Shown here: positions 45,213-56,483 of the stretch, one piece after another | Numbering within the stretch: position 1 is the first letter of the stretch | Layout of the letters: the number at the start of each line of letters is the position of its first letter | Source: Rhizophagus clarus | Lineage: Eukaryota > Glomeromycota > Glomeromycetes > Glomerales > Glomeraceae | DNA length: 64,000 nucleotides | Direction of reading: 5' to 3' | Assembly (NCBI GenBank): GCA_015698045.1 | Contig: BLAL01000193.1 | Span: forward strand, 711,001 to 775,000 | Notes under the pieces: model-generated | What the model saw: only the letters and a program-made list of their open reading frames with translations | Database searches by the model: none | Told to the model about the DNA's origin: nothing | Program-made: the position numbers and the translations under genes

Positions 45213-48200
45213 GGCCACACAAATTCGATTTTTGAGTTCTCGTCACCCGGCCGGGTCACTTTTTCAAATTTCAGTAAAAAAAAGTTTATATATAAAAAGT
45301 TTATCACGTGACTATGAAGTGAATTTTGATTGGTTCATTAAAGCTTTATTATATATGTATAATTCGTTTACAACTAATTAATTTCATCATTTTTTTGTTT
45401 ACTAGATTTTACAAATTTCTTTTCTTTTCTTTTTCTTTTTTTATTTTTAACCAATGTGATGCAGTCTTCACAATATGGAAAATATTCACCATAATTTGTA
45501 TGTTCTTCACATTCTACACCACAATTAAAACAAAGTGTCTCTTTAAATAATCCACTTGAATAATATGAAATCTCAATCGGGCTATTGCATGTTAGAGTAT
45601 TATTAACTTTAACAATAGAGAATAATTTTTTCATAGAATCATTTATATCATTAGAATCTTGTATATTTGTGCCAGCTAAGCTATAAAAAGTTTCACCACA
45701 TGTATATTGAATTTCATCTAAAAATTGTGCAAGTTCTTCCTTATCTTGTGAAGATAATTTTGATTTTGAATAAACTACACGCCATTTGTCACATTCTCCA
45801 CATTGAATTAGAGTTCCAACATTTTTACAGTTCTGTGCACTAGATTTAAAGCCCATTTCATTATTTGACTTCTTTGTCTCACTTAAAGAAGGTCTAAATT
45901 CTTCTGTAGTTTCCTGATCATATAATTCTTCAAAACTTTTATATTTTTTGCCATCTGTTGTTGGAATTGGATCAGGAAAACTATGAACTTTAAGCCAAGT
46001 TTCAGAATCACATCTTACGGGTTTACATATGTGACAATCTAATAATCCACACTTTTTAATTTCAAAGAAATAATGTCGAGATTTACAACAATGATTGTAA
46101 AATTCTAAAAATTCTGATTTATTTTGAATGCTTTTCTTTGAATTATCTTCCATTGTTAAAGAATTATCAATCAAAAGAAGTGAATTCCACAATGTAGTTA
46201 TTTCTTCATCAGAAGCTGCTTTAAAAATACCAAAAGGTTCTTCCTTTAATTCAAGTCTCTTAATTAAATTTTCCATTAATTCAATAGTAGGGTGTAAACT
46301 ATTTAACAATTGTTCTTTTAATTGTGGCTCTTCTTCAGCTTTATTTCGGATATCTTCCATTGAATTGCAATATTTCATAATTTCTTCATATCCTTCATTC
46401 ATTTCTGCTCTCATTAATCCTATATATTGTAATCCAAGATTTAAAATTGACATTATGCGTTCTACAGGGTTTTTCCAAGAATGACCTGGTGGTGTTCGTA
46501 CTGCTACTAATAAATCTAAATCTAGTGTTACAAATAAGGCAATTAAAGAAAGTTGGACTCGTAAATAATTTACTAGATGATCAGGACCACCATCTGTGTA
46601 AATAAATAAAAACGGATTTTGCTGTTCATCATTTACAAGCAAATTATATAATTCTGAATTATGTCGTATTGGACTAAATGGTTGAAAAATTGGGTCTTTT
46701 AGCCCTACATAAACTTTACCCTGATAAAAAGAATCTTCTATAGATTCTGGTATATTACAAAACATTATAACACTAGGAATAATTCCACATTTTGTAAAAT
46801 CATGATCAGCAACAACAAAGGATTTGTTATAAGAAACTATTACTTGTTTTCCCCTTTCAACAGCAGCAACTGGATAGCCTGGTTCACCAATTTTACATCT
46901 GTGTTTATCATCCATAAAAACTAACCATGAATAATCTTTAAACATAATAGCTAATTCTTTAAGATATCGAAACAATGCTGAGGCATAATGGTTATCAATA
47001 TGATTACTTCTTAATTGTCTGCTTTGCACCATAAATTTAGCATCTAATTTTCCAGTATATTTTAAACTGGATAAGTAAGTTGTATTTCTTGGCTAAAATT
47101 GAAGTCTTAACCATTGTTCTGATGGTATTTCTGTATTTTGTGGACATAGATTTGCTACTTGTTGTCATAAATCACGTATTGAAATAGCTTGTGCTAAGTG
47201 TTGAATTGTATCATGTCTTCTTTCATCTACAGCCAATACATTTTCATTACAGTGCTTTCAAAATATTTTTGTGCATAACTCCAAAAAGTATCAAACTTAT
47301 TTGTTAACCCACCATTAAGATGTCTAAGATCTGAAATAAATTCTGGATCACCCAATTCAACCATTAAATCAACTCTTTCATCTACATTTCGAGAAGCTGA
47401 ATTTTCTGGTGCAGAAAAATCACCAAGCAAGTCAGAAATAATATGACGAAGTCTTGATTTTTCACACTTTCCCACATGTAATTCAAAATTATCAATTAAT
47501 TCTTTTTTCATGGCTCGGGTATGAAATACCTTCAATTGAGCTTTTAATTTTGTTCGAATTTCATAGTTTTTATTAACTATTTCTGTTTCATTAGCTTTTG
47601 GATCAATCTTCCATATATACATTGAATTTTGAGCTGTTCCATGATAGTACTTATATAGTCCAACTTTAAATAAAAAGGCTGTGTTTAAACCTTCAATGAA
47701 TCTGCATTTTTTCATTCTTTCTTTAGGACAATATTCATTTACATTAACAGGGTCCCAAAATTCTATTGCTTTTAATTTATTTGTTAATAAATGATATTTA
47801 TTTATGGTTTCTTGATTACGCCAAATATTTGCAGGAATAATTTCAATAGGCCCTGCTTCCACTTCATCAACAACAGGAAATAGTGAATTTTTTAGTTCCT
47901 TACTTCGAGTTTGCTGATAGTCCAAATATTCTGAATATTTAGCCAGGATTTCACCAAATTTAGTTAAAGATTCTCTTAGCCAGTTAAATCTACTTTGAAA
48001 CATCCAACTTAATTCAACATAATTAAGTATTTTTTTGCTATGCTGAGTTAATTCTTCAGAATTAAACTTTGGTCTTGATCTTTTATAATTCTCTGGAAAT
48101 GATCTCCCAAAAAATTCATCAAAAATAACAGGAATCTTAAACTTTTGATCTAAAGTTTTTACAGAACAACCATCAACATACCATAGTGCACTTGCCAAAT

Positions 48201-48914
48201 CAGTTACAAATTTTTTTCCAATATGTCGTGCAGCATCCTTCCCTTTCCATCCACCTCCATGATTTTTAATCCAATTAGATAAATCTATTCGCAACTTTTC
48301 CAGTGCATTTTTTGGGGGATCATTAAATTCTGGAACAAATATATCATTCGAACTAGTCCTTATAATATCAAAAACATTAATAATATTAACGGCAGGAATT
48401 CTATGAGATTCTATTACTTCTTGTGAAATAAGATAAAAATGTGCATAAATTCCATATTGACATGCAGCTTCCCAGGCAATGCATTCTGCTGAAATCTTCT
48501 CTCTAACTAACGTTTTTGATGGACTAAATTTCACTTCAAAATTTGAATTACACCATTCGGATGACAAATATAAAATTGATATATCTCCAAAAAAATCTTT
48601 TATTTTAGTTTCCCTACCAATAGGTAGACCTTCCCAGTCCTTCAAAATTTCAGATTTGTAACTTATTTTTACATATATGATAGGCATTTGGCAGAGTAAA
48701 ATCAAGAAAAAAAATTCTCGATTATTTTAAACGTGATTATCATAATATGTGATTATCGTATACGTTACCCCTTAAGGGTTGACCAATCAGAAGCCGTAAA
48801 ATTTATATATAAACTTTTTTTATTAATAAAAAAAAATTATTAATAAACTCCGGATCCCCAGGTCAATTTTAAATTTCAATGTTACGTGAACCGAAAAATT
48901 GAATTTGTGTGGCC
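45213..48914 (-). mobile_element. 3.7 kb DNA transposon with TIRs and TAA duplication
   Basis: The left end GGCCACACAAATTCGATTTT is matched by the inverted right end, with one difference in the first 21 bases and further similarity to about 34 bp. TAA occurs at 45210-45212 and 48915-48917, fitting a 3-bp duplication. The only gene is a transposase-like pseudogene on the minus strand. A 3-bp TWA duplication is known for PIF/Harbinger elements, but the protein does not look like a standard Harbinger transposase, so the superfamily is left open. Confidence 0.82.
45374..48705 (-). pseudogene. DDE-like transposase with CW-type zinc finger (broken)
   Basis: Two long open parts, 48705 to 47227 (492 residues) and 47032 to 45374 (552 residues), are separated by ~195 bp that stay homologous-looking (LAVDERRHDTIQHLAQAI, NTEIPSEQWLRLQF) but contain a frame change near 47240 plus TGA and TAG. 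Acidic landmarks in the second part are FMDDKHRCKIGEPG, YTDGGPDHL and WKNPVERIMSIL, consistent with a D-D-E core. The C-terminus has QCGECDKWRVV, like CW zinc fingers, then further CxxC pairs (CFNCGVEC, YCEDC) and a Lys-rich tail. DNA or chromatin binding is inferred. As written it is non-autonomous. Confidence 0.72.
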
Positions 48915-48917
48915 TAA

Positions 48918-49574
48918 TCATACAGTATTCATATGACTTTTTCTGTATAAAAAAACATATAAATTCCTTATCCAATTTTTTCATAGGGAATATATATATT
49001 TAGTTAGTTTAGTTACTTTTTTTTTGATAATGAATTAATTTGCATCAGGAAATTTTTAGGTAGATCAGTCCACATAATTCCATATAGATTAGTTTGGAAA
49101 CCTGTGGAATTTTATGCATCGGATCATGTGGACATGTTTCCACATATATCTATGTATTTTATTCGAGAATTGTGTAGATTTCCGTTTAGTGTAAAAGCTC
49201 ATTGGAAATTTGCAGAATTCTTTAATGAAATATGTGGATTTCATTTACGAAATATGTAGAATTTATCTGTGGAACTCCTGAGTTGAGTAAAATTTTAAAG
49301 AGAATGTAATATATCATTACTGAAGATAATAGCACTATGTATAAAGTGTTTATTCTTTACTTTTTTTTAATAAAGTGTTACTATTACTAATTTAACCACT
49401 TATTAAAAAAAGAAGCTTACAAACTGAAATACGAATTGAATTTTGACTATTTATTAAATAATTGACAAATATCATCAGCAGTGAAAATCTAACATTAATT
49501 TTATATTATAAATTCAGTTATACTAATATAATATATTATTATAAGAAATAAAAATGACTTTTTACTTTACTATT
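48918..49574. other. AT-rich spacer with a relic MITE end
   Basis: 49045 onwards (CATCAGGAAATTTTTAGGTA.. TCCACATAATTCCA) resembles the inverted right end of the MITE at 54503-54748. The rest is AT-rich without coding pattern. Confidence 0.5.
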
Positions 49575-49582
49575 ATCATCAC

Positions 49583-50262
49583 TAAAGATGTTAGCCGTAA
49601 TTGATTAGACGATGCCGTAATATTATAACATACGGCATTACAGTTATGACACTTTTCGTAATACCGTAATTAGGCCGTAATGCCATAATTGGGCCGTAAT
49701 GTCGTAATTAGGCTGTAATGCCTTAATGCCGCCTAAGGTTGCCTGCCAAAAGTCATTTGGCCCAATGCCGAAAGTTAAAACTCCCTACATAGTGCCGCGA
49801 CATAATTTTGGTATATATAGTATTAGTGTGATAATATTTTTTAATTCGTATTAATAAAAAAAATGTTAAAAATGTTTAATATTTTTTTAATTCGTATTAG
49901 AAATAATAAAATGGTTAATTAACATTTTTTTAAATACATATTAATAAAAAAAGCCGCGATTTTATTAATAAAGAAAGCCGCGATTTTATAAATAAACAAT
50001 TTTATTAATAAAAAAAGCCGCGATTTATTAGATTTATTAATAAAAAAAAGCCGCGATTTTGTTAATAAATGATTTTATTAATAAAAATAAGCCGCGATTT
50101 TATTAATGATCTCATATAAAATAAGCCAATCATAATTACGGCATAATTACAACATTACAGCACAATTACGGCATTACAACTTTTGCACTCCGAAGAAGCT
50201 AGGTTGCAACCTATTACTTACAACACTGTGTCTTATAATTACAGTTACGGGTAACATCTTTG
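49583..50262. mobile_element. 680-bp hAT-type MITE with internal tandem repeats
   Basis: Termini TAAAGATGTTA / TAACATCTTTG, flanked by a perfect 8-bp duplication ATCATCAC (49575-49582, 50263-50270), the hAT signature. The sub-terminal zones are inverted runs of GCCGTAATTA-type repeats. The interior (about 49950-50105) has five tandem copies of GCCGCGATTTTATTAATAAA variants. No open frame, so non-autonomous. Confidence 0.87.
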
Positions 50263-50880
50263 ATCATCACCATGACCAAAACTAATTGGTAAATGAATAT
50301 ATAATTTTCTTGTATCCGTTTCTAATGGTTGGGATCAAATAGTTGGGATTCAAATATTTTCAGTAAATGAATTTTTGAATTTATATGATTACTGTAACTG
50401 AATCTGTAATAAACAAATAGTTCTATTGTTTTGTATTAACATTTTTTTAAAAAGTTATATTAAAAATTTACGTACTTGTATGTGTGAAACTTTGATAATC
50501 ATATTATTTTTAATCACATGATCATCACGATATACTAAATATATTTAAATCATAATTTAAACTTTAGTAAGCTACTTTAAACTCCTTGATTTCTTTTTTT
50601 TTTTTCTAATAATGAACCATACTTTAATATGAAAACTAAAAATAAAAATAATAATATCAACCCCGTACGACGTAGTAATAGAGTTACAAAGTATAATGAT
50701 CTGCAATTTGACCTAAAGCTTAAGCTTTTTTTTTTAAACTTTTTTTCTCATTTCTCTTTTCTTTCCTATCTTTCATTTCCTCTTCTTTCCCTTTCTAGTC
50801 CTTACCATCTTTCTCAGATTCCTATTTAGACAACTTTTCGAAACGTGAATTTCAGATTTTGAACATGTCCTCTTTTTAAT
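50263..50880. other. Spacer with a possible short coding start
   Basis: 50629 begins ATG followed by KNKNNNINPVRRSNRVTKYN and then degenerates into a T/C tract. A 5' exon is possible, but no partner exon could be joined, so it is not called as a gene. Confidence 0.3.
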
Positions 50881-52230
50881 TTATTATAACAAACTGTTGC
50901 TAAGGGTTCGTTTATTTTTTTTTAGACGCTTATTTTTTGGGGTATGTATACATGGAAAATTTGGTGGAATTTTCATTAAATAAATAATTATTCTAACGAA
51001 ACATTTCTAATATCTCATTTTTCTTTTTGTAGACAGCGGTACTTAAACATGGACAAAACAATTGACGCCCTTCAAAAAACAGTACAGAAAATAAATTGGC
51101 TCACGGTCATTATGGAGTAGAAGATGTCACAAATATGTTGAACTATTTATTTTTTTGGACAACGCATCAGAAGCTTGGTGGGGATTTTATTAATATGACT
51201 CCCAATTAATTCTTTTAGTAAAATGTTTCTAATGTTTCACTTCTTCCTTTTTTAGATAGTCCAGAGCATTGGAACTCGGAACTTAGCTTTTTATGGGTCT
51301 GAAGTGGTGGATTTTGATATCTTTTTTAATGAAACACTTTTTTTTTTTTTGAAAAAATCTTTTTTTTTTAATGAATCAATGATTAAATATTCATTTATTT
51401 AAATTATAGATAGCCAATTCTTCAACTCCTTCGGATATAATTTTATTGAGGGGAAATATCCTTGAATTATTTATTAATTTCTTTCATCCAATTATTGTTT
51501 CTTTTTTCTTTTTTTTAGACGGTTTTGTTCCTCAGCTCTTTGGATGCAAAATCTTGTAAAACATTCTTTTAATGAAATATCTTAGACACTACGTCTTTGG
51601 ATAGGTGGAAGCTTTGGTAGGTTTAGGTTATTTTAGTTTTCTTTTTTTTATTTTTTTTTAACAAACTGTTTCTAACGGTTTGATTTTTCATTTTTGTAGA
51701 AAGGCTTGATTATTCGAGTATAAACATGTAGGAATTGAGCGAGAGTAAACTCTTTCTTAGTAGATTTTAAAATTTTTAATTATTTATTCCTTTTTTTTGT
51801 CTTTGGTTCTAATCTCAGTTTTTTAGATTTCATCTTCATCTCAGTCTTCGGATACATGTAAAATTATGAAAAAATAAATATTCCGGTTTGCAAACTTCAA
51901 AAATGGTGGCTTCACGTTATGAAACTTAAGTTATTTTATTTTTTTTAAGAAATTTTAATATATCTCTTTTTTTTGCAGATTTAAATGTTTCGGTTTGGAA
52001 CTTCAAAATGAAACAGTAAGTTTTGCGTAAATTGGTACATGAAATAAATTTTCTTTTAAATTTTTTCTCTTTTCATAAGAAAAGTTTTCTTTTGTTCTCT
52101 TGTAGGTACCTTTCAGGTTCTGTTTTATATTGGATACTGGTTACACAGTTAGGTTTCAAAGTTTCAATCTGAAACTTTAATTAGAATAACTGGTGGTTTT
52201 GAAATTTAACTTTGAAACTTCTATTTTTTT
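50880..52230 (+). repeat. Array of intron-3'-end-like modules, copy II
   Basis: Modules end in poly-T plus TAG or CAG near 50925, 51032, 51255, 51518, 51699 and 51979, often with CTAAC or CTAAT 20-40 nt upstream (TTCTAACGAAACATTTC, TTTCTAATGTTTCAC). Blocks after each AG are short and GC-richer (ACGGTTTTGTTCCTCAGC, ACAGCGGTACTTAAACATGG). It resembles 5460-6090. No protein could be assembled. 52231-53087 shows only diverged MITE text around 52510-52640. Confidence 0.5.
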
Positions 52231-53087
52231 TTTAAGCCTCGATAAGATGGATATAATTTGAGAAACGTTCTAAATGTAATGAAAAGTGTTTAATAGAATA
52301 ATTAGAGCGAACTCTTATATCTAAAAATATTATAATGTGTATCAGTAGATTAGTTAAAGTTAAATATATAGTGGTTTTAATTATTCATTACACCGTATTT
52401 TATTGTAAAATTGAAGAATAATAAATGCCATGCAGATATACTATATGAAACAATGTAGCATTTTATACAATTTCTTCATAATTTTTCTATGATTTTCTGA
52501 CGAAAAAAACTAAGTGGAACGATCTTGATCCACTCCACGTGTTCCGTCACAGGGTATTCGGAAAATATTTGTTCCATTTGGATTTTCCATGATGGTTCCA
52601 CGTAGAATTCTCAGTAGATCTTAACCGGTAAAAACTTCCTGATGTGATTATAACCTGACGTTATTACTGACGCTATTATGGTTTACTTTTAAAGTTTTCA
52701 TATATGATGCCAATATGAATCAAGTGATGAAATTTCCAAATCAATAATTCATTTTATATTTATGTTATTTTTTCGTATTGAAAAGGATGTTTTTCTTCGA
52801 TGTACAATTTGAAAAGATAAGATTTAAATTACACAAATTTTTAAAAATGAGATAATTAACATTTTGTGTTGTAAAGGATATGATAGTGGTCCGAACCAGT
52901 GAACTGCAATCCGTATAAATCTGTTTAGCCAAATAGAAAGTTTGTTAAATGGATAGGTTTCATCAGACCAGCGGATGTTCAGTGAATATCTGGTGGATAT
53001 CTTCTCATCTGATCAGTTATATTAAATGATGTAGTACCTAAACACTACTTATAACCGGTTGAAAATCAAGTGAAAAGCAAGGAAGCA

Positions 53088-53234
53088 ATGCGCCAAAAGG
53101 AAAATACTTCAATTACTAAAGGTACTGTATTATCTTTTGAACCTACTAACTATTTAGAACTATTGTTGAAACAGAAGAAAGTGAGAATAGCACTGGATCT
53201 TTACAAAAATGAGAAAAAAGGAGGTTCGTTGTAG
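53088..53234 (+). CDS. Short hypothetical ORF or first exon
   Basis: 48 codons (RQKENTSITKGTVLSFEPTN, then KVRIALDLYKNEKKG) with codon-like composition in a non-repetitive patch. A possible donor GTTCGT at 53223 could join it to an exon not found here. Unrecognised and low confidence. Confidence 0.3.
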   Translation: MRQKENTSITKGTVLSFEPTNYLELLLKQKKVRIALDLYKNEKKGGSL

Positions 53235-53487
53235 TTGGACTAATTATTACTAAAATTCTTCTTTATTAAATAGAATAAAATGAAAGGATTACACCACATG
53301 CTGATGACTGTGTAATGAAATATAATAAAAAAAATCATATTTTTGTCAATTTATCATGGAAAAAATATTAATTATACTATCCATTTTTAACTGCAATTGC
53401 ATATCCGGCTATGTTATGGGTGGAAACGGATTTTAAGCCAGTTAAGAAATTTTTCAAACGGATATGACCCATACGGATCACATATTA

Positions 53488-54470
53488 TGACAAACCATTT
53501 TATGTCTGCTGATTTGCAACAGACCCCTGTGATTTTTAGCAGAAGGTCTGTAATTTGCAGCACACCCCTGTATTTTGCAGGTACACTGCTATTTCACAGC
53601 AGGTCCCTGCTGTTATTGCAGCAGGTGATGGGTTGTACAAACAAACTGCCTTTTGCAATAGTTTTACCAACCGGTTGGAAAATTATAACTAAATTTAGTT
53701 GTTTATGAATAAATTTGGAAATTTTTGCGGATCTTTTGATTGTAGGATAAAAATTCAATTTTATTACAAAAAACATTGAACAAACTTTAAAAATTAATGT
53801 TAGATAAACAAATTTTTATAAATTTAAATTCAAAAGATATTTCATAAAATATTGAAATAGTGTTAAATTTAGTTAGCAGAAAATAAATGTCATTGTACAA
53901 TTAGTAGATTCTCTTTTAATTTTAGAAAAATCATGTCCTATAATGCAACATGAATTCATTTTTCTTAAGAATTTACTAATTGTATGTTTATTTTCTGCTT
54001 ATAATTAAATTTAATAATATTTCTATACTTATAAAATGGCTTTTAAATTTAATTTACTTGTCTAGAATTAATTTTAAGTAAAGTTCAATATTTTTGTGAT
54101 AAAATTGAATTTTTATCCTACAAACCAGAAGGTCTGCAAAATTTCCAAATTTATCCATAAATTACTAAATTTAGTTATCATTTTCCAACCGGTTGGTAAA
54201 CTATTGCAAAGGCAGTTTTGTGCTGATCTGTTTGTACAACACATCACCTGCTACAATAACAGCAGGGGACCTGCTGTAAAACAGCAGAGGCACCTGCAGA
54301 AAACAGCGGGGGTGTGCTGTAAAACAGCAGACTCCCTGCTAAAAATCACAGGGGGCCTGTTGAAAATCAGCAGACTTTTGACATAGAACAGTTTTCCATA
54401 AGGCACCTGCAAAAAACAGCAGGAGGTGTGTTGCAAATGACGGACCCTCTGCTCATAAAACGGTTTGCCA
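53488..54470. mobile_element. Palindromic TA-inserting foldback element, copy 2 (complete)
   Basis: Ends TGACAAACCATTTTATG and CATAAAACGGTTTGCCA, with TA at 53486-53487 and 54471-54472. The arms are mirror images through TTTTGCAATAGTTTTACCAA and GGATAAAAATTCAATTTTAT, with the centre near 53935. The right arm has an extra duplicated CAGCAG block (about 54400-54450). Serves as the reference that defines the insertion in copy 1. Confidence 0.85.
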
Positions 54471-54502
54471 TATCTGAAATTATAAACTTAGAATAGAAAG
54501 TA

Positions 54503-54748
54503 CATCAGGAAGCTTTTTCCGCTTAAAATCCACGTGTAAATCCACATCATATACCGTGGAAAATAGTGGAATTCTAAATATTTCCAGTATTTTCCAGACA
54601 CCCTGTGACGAAACGCGCGGTAGTCGACGTAGATCTAAGGTAATATATGTGGATCCATGTAGGGATGTGGGAATGTTGGAATTCCACGTATTTCCAAACT
54701 AACCCGTGTGGAATTACATGGTCCGATCCACCTAAAAATTTCCTGATG
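54503..54748. mobile_element. 246-bp MITE with TA duplication
   Basis: CATCAGGAA..TTCCTGATG termini between TA at 54501-54502 and TA at 54749-54750, with further inverted similarity (GTGGAATTC / GAATTCCAC). Tc1/mariner-type MITE by target choice. It lies 160 bp upstream of the kinase gene start. Confidence 0.75.
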
Positions 54749-54911
54749 TATGCGATACATCGGTTGATCAATGCAATGTGACCTAACAACATGCATTCAT
54801 GCATACACTAAATAGCTCGTTTTTTTAGTCATTTTACAATAAGGTAAAACTTTATTCCTTTTTTTTTTTAATAAAAAAAAAAAAATACGTTATTATAATT
54901 TAAATGACAAA

Positions 54912-56365
54912 ATGAGTACATTGAGGAAGAAATTTTCCATAAAAAAACAGAGTTCAGGGAAAAAATGGATCGAAGAAAAGATAAAGAATGAATATGTTCA
55001 TTATTTTGAATACGATAACTTTAGTCAAATCGATAAAATTGGTAGTGGAAGTTTCGGTGAAGTATATAAAGCAAGTTTGGCTAATAGAGGGTTGGTCGCA
55101 CTAAAAATGATTTTTAATGAACATTTAAATATTGAAGATGATGTGATTAATAAATTTATCGAAGAGGTAGGAATAAAACACTTTTTATGCTTTTTTATGC
55201 TGTATAACAGTGTTGTACATGGGACATTGTCCGGCGATTTTTTGTGGACACGGACGTCCGAAAAGTCCATGTCCGCGCCCATAGTCCGCGGACTCTACGG
55301 ACACAGTCAAGTTGTTAACCAACCTTAAAAAATCTTTTGGCCGGAATTAATAAGAAGTACGGCTGACATTAATGCGGACAAAATGTTCCACATGAAAATA
55401 TAGCGGACATGGACCGGTCTGTCCGATCAGAGACTGTTCAATGTCCGTGTCCGTTTCCTATGACAACCAACACTGCTGTATAGTATAGCTTGGAATATAT
55501 AAAATAACATTACCAATTTTTTTAGTTAAAACTCCTCCGTAAGATTGATTACCATCAAAACATCAATCGTATTCTAGGAATAACAAAAGGTTTATTGCTA
55601 GGATTTTATTTTAAAAGAATTTAATTATACAGTTTAATATAACTAATTTATATTTAAAATTAATAGATGCAAAGTTAAATTATATTTTAGTGTTGGAATA
55701 TGCCAATGAAGGAAATTTAAGAGAGTATTTAAAAGAAAAATTTACTTCTTTGGAATGGAGTGATAAAATTCAAATGGCATTGAATATTGCTAATGGATTG
55801 AAATTTTTACACTCCAAAGAAATAATCCATAGAGACTTGGTAAAGGAATTGTTTTTTAACATTTGTTTGTAACTTCGTCTTTGATGATGATGGTATACTA
55901 AATATTATCAATTATTTATAGCATTCAAAGAATATATTAGTGAATGATAGAAAGTTATCAATTGCAGATTTTGGGTTGTCAAAAAGTTTGGCAGAAGCTA
56001 CGACTAATTCAGTGAGTAATAAAAGGGGAATTATCGAATATATTGAACCACAATGCCTTGGGGATATCATGTATAAAAAAGATAAGAAGTCCGATATCTA
56101 TAGTTTAGGTGTTTTATTATGGGAAATTTCAAGTGGAAAACCTCCTTTTTCTGGTTGTCCTCGGGAATTACTTAAGGATCATATTAAAGACGGTTATAGA
56201 GCAACCCCCATTGAAGGTACACCTTCAAAGTATCAAACACTTTATCAAGAATGTTGGGATGGAGAACCAAAATCAAGGCCCAATATTGAAGAAGTAAATG
56301 AAATTTTAAGTCAATTAAATACTGAAGATAGTGAAGAATCTTTACGATCGACAACCTACAATTGA
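54912..56365 (+). CDS. Protein kinase (TKL/tyrosine-kinase-like type), four exons
   Basis: Exons 54912-55166, 55526-55589, 55667-55839 and 55922-56365 join in phase. The kinase landmarks are in order: glycine loop IGSGSFGEVYKA, ATP-binding Lys in LVALKM, hinge LEYANEGNLREYL, catalytic loop HRDL-HSKNILVN split by intron 3, IADFGLS, YIEPQCLG in place of APE, and SDIYSLGVLLWEISSGKPPF. Asp of HRD and DFG are present, so activity is plausible. Intron 1 is swollen to 359 bp by a MITE. The present stop (56363-56365) may come from a frame change, because the downstream LRR-GTPase block lacks its own start and probably belongs to this transcript. The family is massively expanded in AM fungi. Confidence 0.85.
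55208..55475. mobile_element. 268-bp hAT-type MITE in kinase intron 1
   Basis: Starts CAGTGTTG and ends CAACACTG, flanked by CTGTATAA (55200-55207) and CTGTATAG (55476-55483), a 7/8 8-bp duplication. The interior has inverted GTCCG/CGGAC motifs. Removing it returns intron 1 to about 83 bp, the normal size here. Confidence 0.85.
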
Positions 56366-56483
56366 TAGTTCTGATCGCTTATATATTTCTGATCATCAAG
56401 ATTTAATAAGTAAGTGTGATACAGTACGTTTTGATTTATATTATTAGAGATTTTTTTTTTAATAATTATAATAAATCAACTAG

